Shown here: positions 41,756-50,312 of the stretch, in pieces
Numbering within the stretch: the stretch's first letter is position 1
How the letters are laid out: each line of letters begins with the position of its first letter
Source of the DNA: Nakaseomyces glabratus
Taxonomy: Eukaryota > Ascomycota > Saccharomycetes > Saccharomycetales > Saccharomycetaceae
Assembly: GCF_010111755.1 (NCBI RefSeq)
Contig: NC_088960.1
Span: forward strand, 310,001 to 374,000
Reading direction: 5' to 3'
Length of the DNA: 64,000 nt
Made by a program: the position numbers and the translations under genes
The notes under the pieces: model-generated
Told to the model about the DNA's origin: nothing
The model's input: only the letters and a program-made list of their open reading frames with translations
Databases searched by the model: none

Positions 41756-43837
41756 TCATTCACTGTCACTCCATTCTTCGAAAGAATCTAAGATGAAATC
41801 TGTAGATTCCTCAAGTCTTTCTTCTATGATGTTATTCATTCCTTCGGCGTCACACCTTAACACACGTCCAAACTTCTTTCTAGGCTTCCTATTTTCATTG
41901 TCTCCCCAACAGCTGTGGCTATGATCTGTAAAAACTAAAGAATTCTTAAAGTACCAATCTCCCAGTGATTCGTTCACTAATGGGACTAAAGGTTTCAATG
42001 ATTTTTTACCAATGAAACTAACGACCGATTTGACAACACTTCTTGTATCTCTGTGACCAAGTAAATGAACGATTCCTGCTGAAGCATCACCAATACCAAT
42101 AAAGGCCACCTTAGTTAAAGAAGGAAAAAACTTCAGATAATTGTCCCATATATATATCAATATCTCTTGCGATGTCAACACAGCAGTATAATTTTCTTGT
42201 TCAAATAGAGATTGAGGGATATTGATATCCATAATACCATACTTTCTTTCTAATCCCCATTTAATAAATTCGGCTCCTGAATCAACAACCAGAGATGTTG
42301 ATGGGTCAATTGTACCAGTAATAACATTTCTCTTGGCCCATATTTCTGGTGTATCATGTACAACAACCAAAATAGTAGTTTCATTAAATAAATTAGGTGA
42401 ACAGATGACGCTATCTTGTGGAACTTCCATATTAAGGAGTGGTAGTGTTACAAATCCAAAATCTTCAGAAAGCTGATGGAATTGCTCTTGGCGAATAGCA
42501 GTCTGTAAAGGAAAACTCTTTGACATCATCAGAGCTTTGACGACATTTTCGGATGGAAGTCCTAAATTACCATATCTTTTTCCAAAACATTTCCAATACT
42601 TAGATTGTAAGCTGATAACTTTATCTATTATTTCCAAAGCTTCAGCTTTAGGTTCTCTCAGAGGATCTGGTAACTCATCTGGTGGTTCTCCTATTAATAT
42701 CTTTGCTACAGAGAGGGCACTGATGGCAATTGCATCTAGGTTATAACCACCTTCCAAGACAACACATAAATTACCTCTTGCCAGAGATTTCAACATATGT
42801 GTCATATGCCCATAACAGCTAGGAGTAACGTGGCATTGGCCGATTGTATCACCATCTGCTGCATCAAAACCAGACGATATGATCACCAAATCTGGTTGGA
42901 ATTCTCTTCCCATTGGCATGACTACTTGTTCAAAAGCCCACATGTATTCCGCGTCACCAACACCTCCAACTGGCCATGTAATATTACAATTAAAACCTTT
43001 ACCTTTACCTTCACCTATCTGATCATACTGCCCTTGAATTGTACCTGGATAATACTTGCCCAGCTCGAATCTGTGAAGTGATATATATAAAACTCTATCA
43101 TCGTCATAAAATGCCTTCTGAGTACCATTACCATGATGAACGTCCCAATCCAGAATCAGTATTCTGCGTACACTCTCAGGGTAATTTTTTAAAATGTTTT
43201 TAGCGGCCACCGCTACATTAGAGAACAAACAAAACCCACCTGCAGCTTCAGGCTCAGCATGATGACCAGGTGGTCTAACCACAGCCAGTGAGTTCTTAAC
43301 CCTACCTTCCACCACAGCTTTACATGCCTCAATTGCACCTCCACATGGTAACCTCGAAGTAGCATACGAGTCGTTATTAAAATATACAGAATCTCCTTTC
43401 TCCGTTTCCTTCAGCAACTCCTCACGATTCATCTTTTCCGTCTTTTCTATAAATTCCAAGTGCTCCTTCGAGTGCACTTCTAGGATCTCTTCAGCTGTAG
43501 CTGCTCTAATAGGTATCTTCAACATTAAATCACCAATATCGTTAACACCGCTAAGGGTAGGATCATTTATCAACCCATTCTCCGCCAGAATTTTGTAAAT
43601 ACGGTATATTCTCCTGGGATCCTCTGGATGTGGATCAATGTACTCGAAATATGAAGTGAAGATTTTCGCATGGTAACGCATCCTCACGTCATAACATATA
43701 CCAGTCTTCAATGGAGTATAATGTATTTGAGCCTTGCGGGTAGGCACAATCACTGGCCTTTTAACATCCTGACTTGCAACATCATCCTCTAACTTACGCT
43801 TTGATTCCCCAGGCTCCTGCTTCAATTCAACACCCAT
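41756..43837 (-). CDS. HDA1: Class II histone deacetylase Hda1
   Basis: Hda1 (693 aa) is the catalytic subunit of the Hda1-Hda2-Hda3 complex, which deacetylates H3 and H2B tails and acts with Tup1 in repression. The zinc-dependent deacetylase domain spans about residues 45-375. Active-site motifs are intact: RPPGHHAEPEAAGGFC, the Zn-ligand segment DWDVHHGNGTQ, and SSGFDAADGD. The C-terminal Arb2-like domain (about 440-690) binds the Hda2-Hda3 partners. The protein ends in EEWSDSE, as in S. cerevisiae Hda1 (706 aa). The first ATG (43837) gives MGVELKQEPGESKRKLEDD. It is divergent from RSA4. Confidence 0.98.
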   Translation of the reverse strand: MGVELKQEPGESKRKLEDDVASQDVKRPVIVPTRKAQIHYTPLKTGICYDVRMRYHAKIFTSYFEYIDPHPEDPRRIYRIYKILAENGLINDPTLSGVNDIGDLMLKIPIRAATAEEILEVHSKEHLEFIEKTEKMNREELLKETEKGDSVYFNNDSYATSRLPCGGAIEACKAVVEGRVKNSLAVVRPPGHHAEPEAAGGFCLFSNVAVAAKNILKNYPESVRRILILDWDVHHGNGTQKAFYDDDRVLYISLHRFELGKYYPGTIQGQYDQIGEGKGKGFNCNITWPVGGVGDAEYMWAFEQVVMPMGREFQPDLVIISSGFDAADGDTIGQCHVTPSCYGHMTHMLKSLARGNLCVVLEGGYNLDAIAISALSVAKILIGEPPDELPDPLREPKAEALEIIDKVISLQSKYWKCFGKRYGNLGLPSENVVKALMMSKSFPLQTAIRQEQFHQLSEDFGFVTLPLLNMEVPQDSVICSPNLFNETTILVVVHDTPEIWAKRNVITGTIDPSTSLVVDSGAEFIKWGLERKYGIMDINIPQSLFEQENYTAVLTSQEILIYIWDNYLKFFPSLTKVAFIGIGDASAGIVHLLGHRDTRSVVKSVVSFIGKKSLKPLVPLVNESLGDWYFKNSLVFTDHSHSCWGDNENRKPRKKFGRVLRCDAEGMNNIIEERLEESTDFILDSFEEWSDSE

Positions 43838-44201
43838 TGTTGATATTCCTGTTGACAACACTTATCTTGGCCTCCAGCAACAGTGAACGCTCGCAGAAAA
43901 AAACTCACCAGATAATCACTAACCCAATTGCAACAATAATTTAGCGCTAGCCAACGTAACAATGGTTTTCTAGATATATATTGACCGATTTGAACTTTAA
44001 CCTTTTTCATTGTTGATCATTCGAACGCTTGCTGATTTCCAGTTTTTTCAGGTTTTCAGCTGAAAAATTTTGAAAAAAAAAAAAATTTGCGATGAGCTCA
44101 TCGCAAAGGCATAAAGAATGGTAGCTATCAGAATAGCATTTGATCATTATTAGAGCTTGATATTGGCATTCTAACATTTGAAGAACAACAAGCAGAGCAC
44201 A
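43838..44201. other. Divergent HDA1-RSA4 promoter region
   Basis: These 364 bp hold the RSA4 RRPE/PAC module (44061-44104) and the HDA1 upstream region. A TTG-initiated extension of the RSA4 frame from 44178 is not the start. Confidence 0.7.
44061..44104 (+). promoter_or_regulatory. RRPE plus palindromic double PAC of RSA4
   Basis: TGAAAAATTTTGAAAAA (44061-44077) matches RRPE. GCGATGAGCTCATCGC (44089-44104) is a perfect 16-bp palindrome made of two PAC motifs sharing the central AGCT. The module lies about 100-140 bp before the RSA4 ATG, the usual spacing for ribosome-biogenesis genes. Confidence 0.75.
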
Positions 44202-45755
44202 ATGTCTACACAGCTACCACCGCCATCGAAGAAGCAGAAGAAGGAGGCTCAGAATGCCAGAGAAGTGGTAGGGTTGGTCCCCGAGGATGTTCCTCATGTA
44301 TCTATTAAATTTAAAGCGGAAGACACTGGTGAGTTTGTTGGAGGTACTCTACGTGTCCCAGGTGGCATTACTGAGAAGCAGCTAGAGGAACTATTGAATC
44401 AGTTGAATGGTAATGGTGAAGATCCGGTACCGTACACTTTCAGTTGTACTGTCAAGAACACTAAGAATGCAGTTACTACTACGCATACTGTTGATATTGT
44501 TGATAACATATACAGTTCGCTGTTGAAGCCCGGTCATAACAGTACGGAAGATATAATAACTTTGGATTTCCAGCCTAGGGCTGTTTTCAAGGTGAAGCCC
44601 ATCACTCGTAGTTCATCAGCCATTGCGGGCCACGGTGCAACTATTCTGTGTTCTGCTTTTGCTCCACATACAAGCTCAAGAGTTGTCACAGGTGGTGGTG
44701 ATAACACCGCCAGAATATGGGACTGTGATACACAAACTCCAAAGGTCACCCTCAATGGACACAGAAACTGGGTTCTATGTGTATCGTGGTCCGCGGACGG
44801 TGAAGTTATAGCTACTGGATCCATGGACAACACTATAAGATTATGGGATGCTGAGAGTGGTAAGCCATTAGGTGATGCATTGAGAGGGCATTCTAAATGG
44901 ATTACTTCTTTGACCTGGGAACCTATTCACTTGGTTGAGCCAGGCTCTAAGCCTAGACTGGCATCTGCTTCGAAGGATGGTACCATCAGAATTTGGGACT
45001 CAAGCAGGAGAGTTTGTTTGATGACACTGGGTGGTCACACAAACTCGGTATCCTGTGTGAAATGGGGTGGTGAAGGTATATTATACAGTGGTTCTCACGA
45101 CAAGACCGTCAGGGCTTGGGATATGAAGCAGAACGGTAAATGTATCAATATTCTCAAATCACACGCACATTGGGTAAATCACTTGTCTCTATCCACAGAT
45201 TATGCGCTACGTGTAGGTGCATTCGACTACACTGGAGTAAAACCTGCCAATGCAAAGGAGGCTAGAGACAAAGCACTACAGAACTACGAGAAAGTCGCCA
45301 GGAAGAACGGCAAGCATGAAGAGCTGATGGTCACAGCAAGTGACGATTTCACCATGTTCTTGTGGAACCCATTGAAGGGCACAAAACCAATCTCCAGAAT
45401 GACAGGACACCAGAAACTGGTAAACCATGTAGCATTCAGCCCCGATGGGAAGTACATTGTCTCAGCATCGTTCGATAACTCCATAAAGCTGTGGGATGGT
45501 AAAGAGGGTACTTTCCTATCCACGTTCAGAGGCCATGTAGCCAGTGTTTACCAAGTAGCATGGTCCTCTGACTGCAGACTGCTAGTTTCTTGCTCTAAGG
45601 ATACTACTTTAAAAGTCTGGGATGTCAAGACCAGAAAGCTGTCTGTGGACTTGCCAGGCCACCAGGACGAAGTATACACCGTCGACTGGAGTGTCGATGG
45701 TAAGCGTGTATGCAGCGGAGGTAAGGACAAGATGATGAGACTGTGGACACATTGA
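44202..45755 (+). CDS. RSA4: Rsa4, WD40 factor for 60S pre-ribosome maturation
   Basis: Rsa4 (517 aa; S. cerevisiae 515 aa) is the pre-60S factor pulled off by the AAA-ATPase Rea1/Midasin before nuclear export. The N-terminal NLE domain (about residues 25-110, VSIKFKAEDTGEFVGGTLRVPG) carries the MIDAS-binding Glu. An eight-bladed WD40 propeller follows from about residue 135 (ARIWD, IRLWD, IRIWD, VRAWD, FLWN, IKLWD, LKVWD, MRLWTH). An insertion with NAKEARDKALQNYEKVARKNGK between blades is as in the yeast protein. The ATG at 44202 gives MSTQLPPPSKKQKK. Upstream RRPE and PAC motifs support ribosome-biogenesis control. Confidence 0.98.
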   Translation: MSTQLPPPSKKQKKEAQNAREVVGLVPEDVPHVSIKFKAEDTGEFVGGTLRVPGGITEKQLEELLNQLNGNGEDPVPYTFSCTVKNTKNAVTTTHTVDIVDNIYSSLLKPGHNSTEDIITLDFQPRAVFKVKPITRSSSAIAGHGATILCSAFAPHTSSRVVTGGGDNTARIWDCDTQTPKVTLNGHRNWVLCVSWSADGEVIATGSMDNTIRLWDAESGKPLGDALRGHSKWITSLTWEPIHLVEPGSKPRLASASKDGTIRIWDSSRRVCLMTLGGHTNSVSCVKWGGEGILYSGSHDKTVRAWDMKQNGKCINILKSHAHWVNHLSLSTDYALRVGAFDYTGVKPANAKEARDKALQNYEKVARKNGKHEELMVTASDDFTMFLWNPLKGTKPISRMTGHQKLVNHVAFSPDGKYIVSASFDNSIKLWDGKEGTFLSTFRGHVASVYQVAWSSDCRLLVSCSKDTTLKVWDVKTRKLSVDLPGHQDEVYTVDWSVDGKRVCSGGKDKMMRLWTH

Positions 45756-46049
45756 GCTCATATATACGAATAGCCTATAGATATCCCTTGCCATATAGCA
45801 AACACAAATACAAATACCAAGTAAACCTCTATGCATTATATCGTACTAATCTCTATATTTATCACTATCCACGCCATAGTTTAGATGGCTTTTCCTTCGA
45901 AGCACTTGAACATCAGCTGGAAGGGCCCTGTAGGATACTAGCAATAGCCACATCTCATGCTGGAGGATATAAATGGCATATTGTAGTTTGGAGGTCTTAG
46001 AGTTCGTGGTCAGGATAGCCACTGTCGAGGAATAGGGTCTGGTATAGGT

Positions 46050-46421
46050 ATGTTGTCGCGTGTGGCCCGGAGGAACGGTGTATTTGTGAGGTTTCAGTCG
46101 AGTGCGGTCTTCCCATCAGTTAGCGAAGTGCGTAACGATGAGCTGGTTGGGCATGGCAGTTATACTAGCAAGAGTTATTTTGTGGAGAGGAGTCGAGTAG
46201 GCAATCTTCCCGTTTATTCTGACTATCGTGGTGGCGGTAACAAAGTGGTCACTGAGATACGCAGAATTAGAGGTAACGCAGTGCAATTGAAGAAGGACTT
46301 GCAAGCGGTGCTGCCACATATCCCTGAGAAGGATTGGCGTGTGATCTCGCAATCTAATAAGATAGAGATCAAAGGTAACTACATCTCCGAACTGAAGAGT
46401 GTGCTGTCAGAAACATTCTGA
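46050..46421 (+). CDS. IMG2: Mitochondrial large-subunit ribosomal protein mL49 (Img2)
   Basis: This short 123-aa protein corresponds to S. cerevisiae Img2 (YCR071C, 146 aa), a protein of the mitochondrial large ribosomal subunit needed for mitochondrial genome stability. The first ~18 residues (MLSRVARRNGVFVRFQSS) form a presequence. The mL49 core is visible as YFVERSRVGNLPVYSDYRGGGNKVVTEIRRIRGN, with the closing IEIKGNYISELKSVL. The gene lies between RSA4 and CPR4, as on chromosome III. The coding region begins only ~295 bp after RSA4, in the same direction. Confidence 0.95.
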   Translation: MLSRVARRNGVFVRFQSSAVFPSVSEVRNDELVGHGSYTSKSYFVERSRVGNLPVYSDYRGGGNKVVTEIRRIRGNAVQLKKDLQAVLPHIPEKDWRVISQSNKIEIKGNYISELKSVLSETF

Positions 46422-46657
46422 AAGATACAATATTCCCAAGTGAATTAATATTCAAGTGCGTCACGAAGCATATAACTCACCAAATTGTAATTTGGACTAG
46501 TAATAATATTGGCAAAAATAGTCTAATAATGTTGCGCTCCGTTTTTTACATCCACATGTACATAGAAACTGATAACTTTCCATCGAATCATTTCAAATAA
46601 TCATATTATATTTTCATATATAAAAAAAACAAGATTTTATACAAAGTTATTCATGAA

Positions 46658-47626
46658 CTAAGCCTTAGTTTCTGGGACGGATCTCCACTGCTTCAATGAC
46701 ACGATATTAGTTCTCTTCAAGAATTCAGCTCTGTGCTTGAATACATAGAAGCAAACAGCCAAAGAGACTAGGATAAAGAAGACCTTGAATAATGGGAATC
46801 CAGAGTGTCTGACATAACCGTTGTACAAGGCATTTGCTGGCATTTTCTTTGGAATAGCAGCAGTTTCCTCAGCCTTGAAATATCTGGCAATTGAAACACC
46901 CTTGGTCTTGTCACCATTGTTATACTCTTCCAATCTCTTCAGCCATTTAGCGTGCAACTCATCTGGCTTGGCGAGACGCAAGTCTTCCTTGACCATGTAC
47001 TTCAAGATCATGTCCTTGGTGGAAGAGACTTCGGCGTGTTGAACTTCATTCAAGATGACATCTAGACCAGAGACAACTTGGCCAAAAATACTGTATCTGC
47101 CGTCTAGTTCGGTATCAGGCTTGGGGTTGGTAGAGATAAAGAATTGAGACTCTTGCTTACCTTGACCGTGGTTCCACATAGCAATTCTACCTGGTCTGTC
47201 AAACTTCAAGTCAAAGTTTTCCTCAGGCCATTTGTCACCATAGATAGAGTATGGTGAGATACCAGGCAAGATTTCACCACCAAGAATGTACTTATTTGGA
47301 AGAACATTGGTGAACTTAGTACCTGGATATCTCAAGGTCATGACACCACTACCACGACCTTCAATAACAGCTTTAATACCTCTAATCAAGGTAATAAAGT
47401 TGTCTCTGGCCTTAGGGCACACAGTACCGTACACGTCAATACTGAAGTCCACTTCTTTCTTGACATCGCTACCCTTTGGGAAATAGCTAATGGTCATGGA
47501 AATACGGTTGGTAGCAGGTGGGTCTGGCGCATACATTGATCTCAAATCCACATCAGCACTGTCGGCCAATGTGGATTGCATGCTAAATAGCATGGTGAAT
47601 AAAAACAACAAAATATTGGCAAGCAT
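46658..47626 (-). CDS. CPR4: Secretory-pathway cyclophilin Cpr4/Cpr8
   Basis: This membrane-anchored peptidyl-prolyl isomerase-like protein (322 aa) has a signal peptide (MLANILLFLFTMLFSMQSTLA), a cyclophilin domain (about residues 40-220) and a C-terminal transmembrane segment (VFFILVSLAVCFYVF) followed by a basic tail. The cyclophilin core is diverged: GRIAMWNHGQGKQESQFFIST replaces the usual GxLSMANAGPNTNGSQFFIT. Several catalytic positions differ and isomerase activity is doubtful, as noted for Cpr4/Cpr8. Position next to IMG2 and ATG15 matches CPR4 (YCR069W); CPR8 is its duplicate. It converges with IMG2, 236 bp apart. Confidence 0.93.
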   Translation of the reverse strand: MLANILLFLFTMLFSMQSTLADSADVDLRSMYAPDPPATNRISMTISYFPKGSDVKKEVDFSIDVYGTVCPKARDNFITLIRGIKAVIEGRGSGVMTLRYPGTKFTNVLPNKYILGGEILPGISPYSIYGDKWPEENFDLKFDRPGRIAMWNHGQGKQESQFFISTNPKPDTELDGRYSIFGQVVSGLDVILNEVQHAEVSSTKDMILKYMVKEDLRLAKPDELHAKWLKRLEEYNNGDKTKGVSIARYFKAEETAAIPKKMPANALYNGYVRHSGFPLFKVFFILVSLAVCFYVFKHRAEFLKRTNIVSLKQWRSVPETKA

Positions 47627-48421
47627 CCTTATAGTATTGAAAACAATTCCACGTTTGGCCTATCTTTCGAACTGGAGGTGAATTGATATTAACAGTTGCA
47701 GCAGCTTTTGAAAAGAGAAGATGGCGTTATGTGTGTACTTGCAATTGGTCTTTATTTGGTTTAACTTACAGTAAGAACAAGTTTCTCAGAAATGCTCTCT
47801 TTATTTTTTATATAATGCAGAATGGCGAAATGTTGTACAAAAGATTAGTTAGTTGCAAATCATTTACAGAATATAAAAAGTAGCAAAGAAAACCCAGGAC
47901 GACAGTAACTAAGAAGGGCAAAAGACTGAGTTCTTTGGGACACTTGAAACGCAATTCTTCTGCGAAGGGGTTCTTCCTCCTTTGGGTTTGGGAAAGGGAT
48001 TCGCAAGAGAGCTTTGAAGGAAGCAACCTGCAAGTGTTGCCTTAGGTTGGGAGAAGACAAACGATGCAAGAGTTGTGAGAGGGCAACACTGAGGAGCAGC
48101 AATAATGGGAAAAACTCAGCTGACAAAAGGACATTTCTCATGAATAAGTACGCGATTTTTCAAAGCGAAGAAAACAATTCGTTAAGATGAATGGATATCG
48201 TGTACTGCAATAATATTATTTTGATGACTCCTCACATGACGGCATGAATGATATGTCAATGGTGATTGAAGAAAAATGCATGGCCTGACTATATCGACGC
48301 CGGTAGTCATACATCTCTCTCGCTCTCATTGTCGCTATGCAAGTTGTTTTCAGTGGTAAAAATTATTGCTAATGTGGCCATATTTTGTAGTTTATCCTTA
48401 TATTATTGGCAACAGTTTAAA
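47627..48421. other. Intergenic region: CPR4 promoter and ATG15 3' flank
   Basis: These 795 bp contain one ATG-initiated frame of 93 codons (47860-48141, minus) with a Leu-rich start. It lacks a known homologue and typical codon use, so I do not call it. A short CT repeat lies at about 48311-48328. Confidence 0.55.
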
Positions 48422-49936
48422 TCACACACCGTAATCTGTACATATTCCCAGCCAGTTTCTTCCTATGCATGTTTTTTCTGGTGCGTCTGTAGAGGTCAAG
48501 GTCTCAGATTCTGAATGAGAGGATGTTAATTGTGAAGAAGATGCAATAGAGCTTGATGATTCCTCCCTTCTGTTCCTCCGTTTGTTAACAAACTTCCAAT
48601 TGTAGCAATCTATACAAGTAGGAGCTCTCTGACACTTTGCTGGTCTGCCATATTCCAAGATAACCTCATCTATAACTCTATGGATTCTATGATTCAACAG
48701 GTTCACTCTCCAGCCTTTGTCGTTTACAACATCGTACATGCAGTATTGGCCAGAGTGGCATGCAGTTTCCATCGCATATCCACCGATGGAACAAGAAGAG
48801 CTGGCCCCATTACAGGTTCCCATGAAAATGGGATCGGCGTTGTGTCCAAAATGCCATATAGCCTCCTCATAGTCTGGTAGTCCCGGTGGTAAAGGCAGGT
48901 GTAATCTCTTTGCTGGTAATAACTCACCCGGTGCTTCAAAGGTCACTGCAGGGACACCATATGTCCTTCCCAGAAGTGCGGCCAGCGCACCACCAAGAGA
49001 GTGGCCTGTCAGCCAAATTGCCGAATCTGGATACATCTCAGTAACTTGTTTATAAAGCTTTAGTGTTGCCGCATAGTATCTGTCTTTCCTCTTCAGCTCA
49101 GCCTCCACACAGTTCTCATCACATGTATACGATTTCATGTAACAATCGCAAACAGTTGTCCATAGATAGCTAATCCTTGCACAACAACATGAGAAAAGTA
49201 GATTATCGTTAATTTTATCGTTTGTGATGGTATCTTCTTCACCAGATCCGAACAGCCCCTGTGAGCTTGTACCCTTTATTGCTATAACCACAACTTTTGT
49301 AATTTTATTAACAAATATGTGCCCTCGCAGTCCGTCCTTGTCCCATCCGAACTTCTCCTCGCCAGTGTGGCCCCAGGAAGATGATAAGTTCCGCCAATCA
49401 CCGGTATACGGTGTTCTCACATACGCATTTGAAGACATCAGCGCCAGCGCCAACACGGTGTTTCTATTGCGCACATCCGGCACCTGTATCTTTGCCGTTT
49501 CCCACTCTAGCTCAATGGTGCGCGCCAATTCGGGGTTCTCTAAGCTAAAATCGATGTACTTCTCCATCGATACGGGATCTCGATCTTGCAACCTCTGAAT
49601 ATCCATGCTTCGGGACCGTAGATCAAACACATGGCTAAACGGCCTCGCACCAGTCTTAGCCCACCAACTCTCGACAAACTCAGAACCTGACTCCATACTA
49701 ACATACTCGTCCGCACTCACACGCATCTCCTCGCTAACATCTACACAACTGCTTACTACATCCTCAGGATCATACGCCCAGATGTGCTCTAACCGGAACC
49801 CATTGCCACTGCTATCACTAAGGCCATCACCATTGCTACCGTCACCGCGTGAAGAATCCCGGCTCCTGTGCCATACAAACAGCACTGCTACAGCTACTAT
49901 AACCTTCAAAAGCATCGTAACCTGACGCCCTAGCAT
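48422..49936 (-). CDS. ATG15: Vacuolar phospholipase/lipase Atg15
   Basis: Atg15 (504 aa) is the vacuolar lipase that breaks down autophagic bodies and Cvt vesicles after delivery through the multivesicular-body pathway. A single N-terminal signal anchor (LLKVIVAVAVLFVW, about residues 9-22) leaves a luminal domain. The lipase nucleophile is Ser313 in GHSLGG. The Cys-rich block FSCCCARISYLWTTVCDCY and the HFGHNADPIFMGTCNGASSSCS block are as in S. cerevisiae (520 aa), and the tail ends CIGRNWLGICT. The first ATG of the frame is 49936; the frame is open upstream without an ATG. It is divergent from SED4, 376 bp apart. Confidence 0.97.
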   Translation of the reverse strand: MLGRQVTMLLKVIVAVAVLFVWHRSRDSSRGDGSNGDGLSDSSGNGFRLEHIWAYDPEDVVSSCVDVSEEMRVSADEYVSMESGSEFVESWWAKTGARPFSHVFDLRSRSMDIQRLQDRDPVSMEKYIDFSLENPELARTIELEWETAKIQVPDVRNRNTVLALALMSSNAYVRTPYTGDWRNLSSSWGHTGEEKFGWDKDGLRGHIFVNKITKVVVIAIKGTSSQGLFGSGEEDTITNDKINDNLLFSCCCARISYLWTTVCDCYMKSYTCDENCVEAELKRKDRYYAATLKLYKQVTEMYPDSAIWLTGHSLGGALAALLGRTYGVPAVTFEAPGELLPAKRLHLPLPPGLPDYEEAIWHFGHNADPIFMGTCNGASSSCSIGGYAMETACHSGQYCMYDVVNDKGWRVNLLNHRIHRVIDEVILEYGRPAKCQRAPTCIDCYNWKFVNKRRNRREESSSSIASSSQLTSSHSESETLTSTDAPEKTCIGRNWLGICTDYGV

Positions 49937-50312
49937 GGACTCATATGTGGCTCTGATAAACGCCCAGCAAGAGAGGAATGCCCTTTTTATGATATTGCAC
50001 AAACTGAAATTCTAGAGATTTCCCGTGATAATAAATGGTTCATCGGAGATTCGAATGGCCATCCAGTTTGCGTATGGAGTGATACTTTGTTCCTCTTGGC
50101 TTCGATGTGAATTTGGCAAAGTGAATAGGACTAATAGTAATGAAATAAGCATATTGATAGTTGTTTGATTGGGCGTGTGGATTTCTAGGATGTGTCACCG
50201 GCAGGTGAATTAAGTACAATTGGTTGTGGCTTACTGCTAGCTTTTTTTTTTTTTACTCCATTCTGGTGTTTCTGTCGAGATACGAGTGCCAAGCACAAAG
50301 GAAGCACAAAAG
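49937..50312. other. Divergent ATG15-SED4 promoter region
   Basis: No gene is supported in these 376 bp. A T12 tract lies at 50243-50254, shortly before the SED4 start. Confidence 0.6.

Noticed and set aside
47860..48141. 93-codon minus-strand frame with a hydrophobic start between CPR4 and ATG15
   Set aside because: It begins with ATG and a Leu-rich segment that mimics a signal peptide, but no gene is known at this position in S. cerevisiae, no domain is seen and the rest looks random. It could be revisited if expressed.
49990..50070. TTCGAAT motif near the ATG15 start as a tRNA
   Set aside because: Only a T-loop-like heptamer is present; no stems or A box can be drawn.
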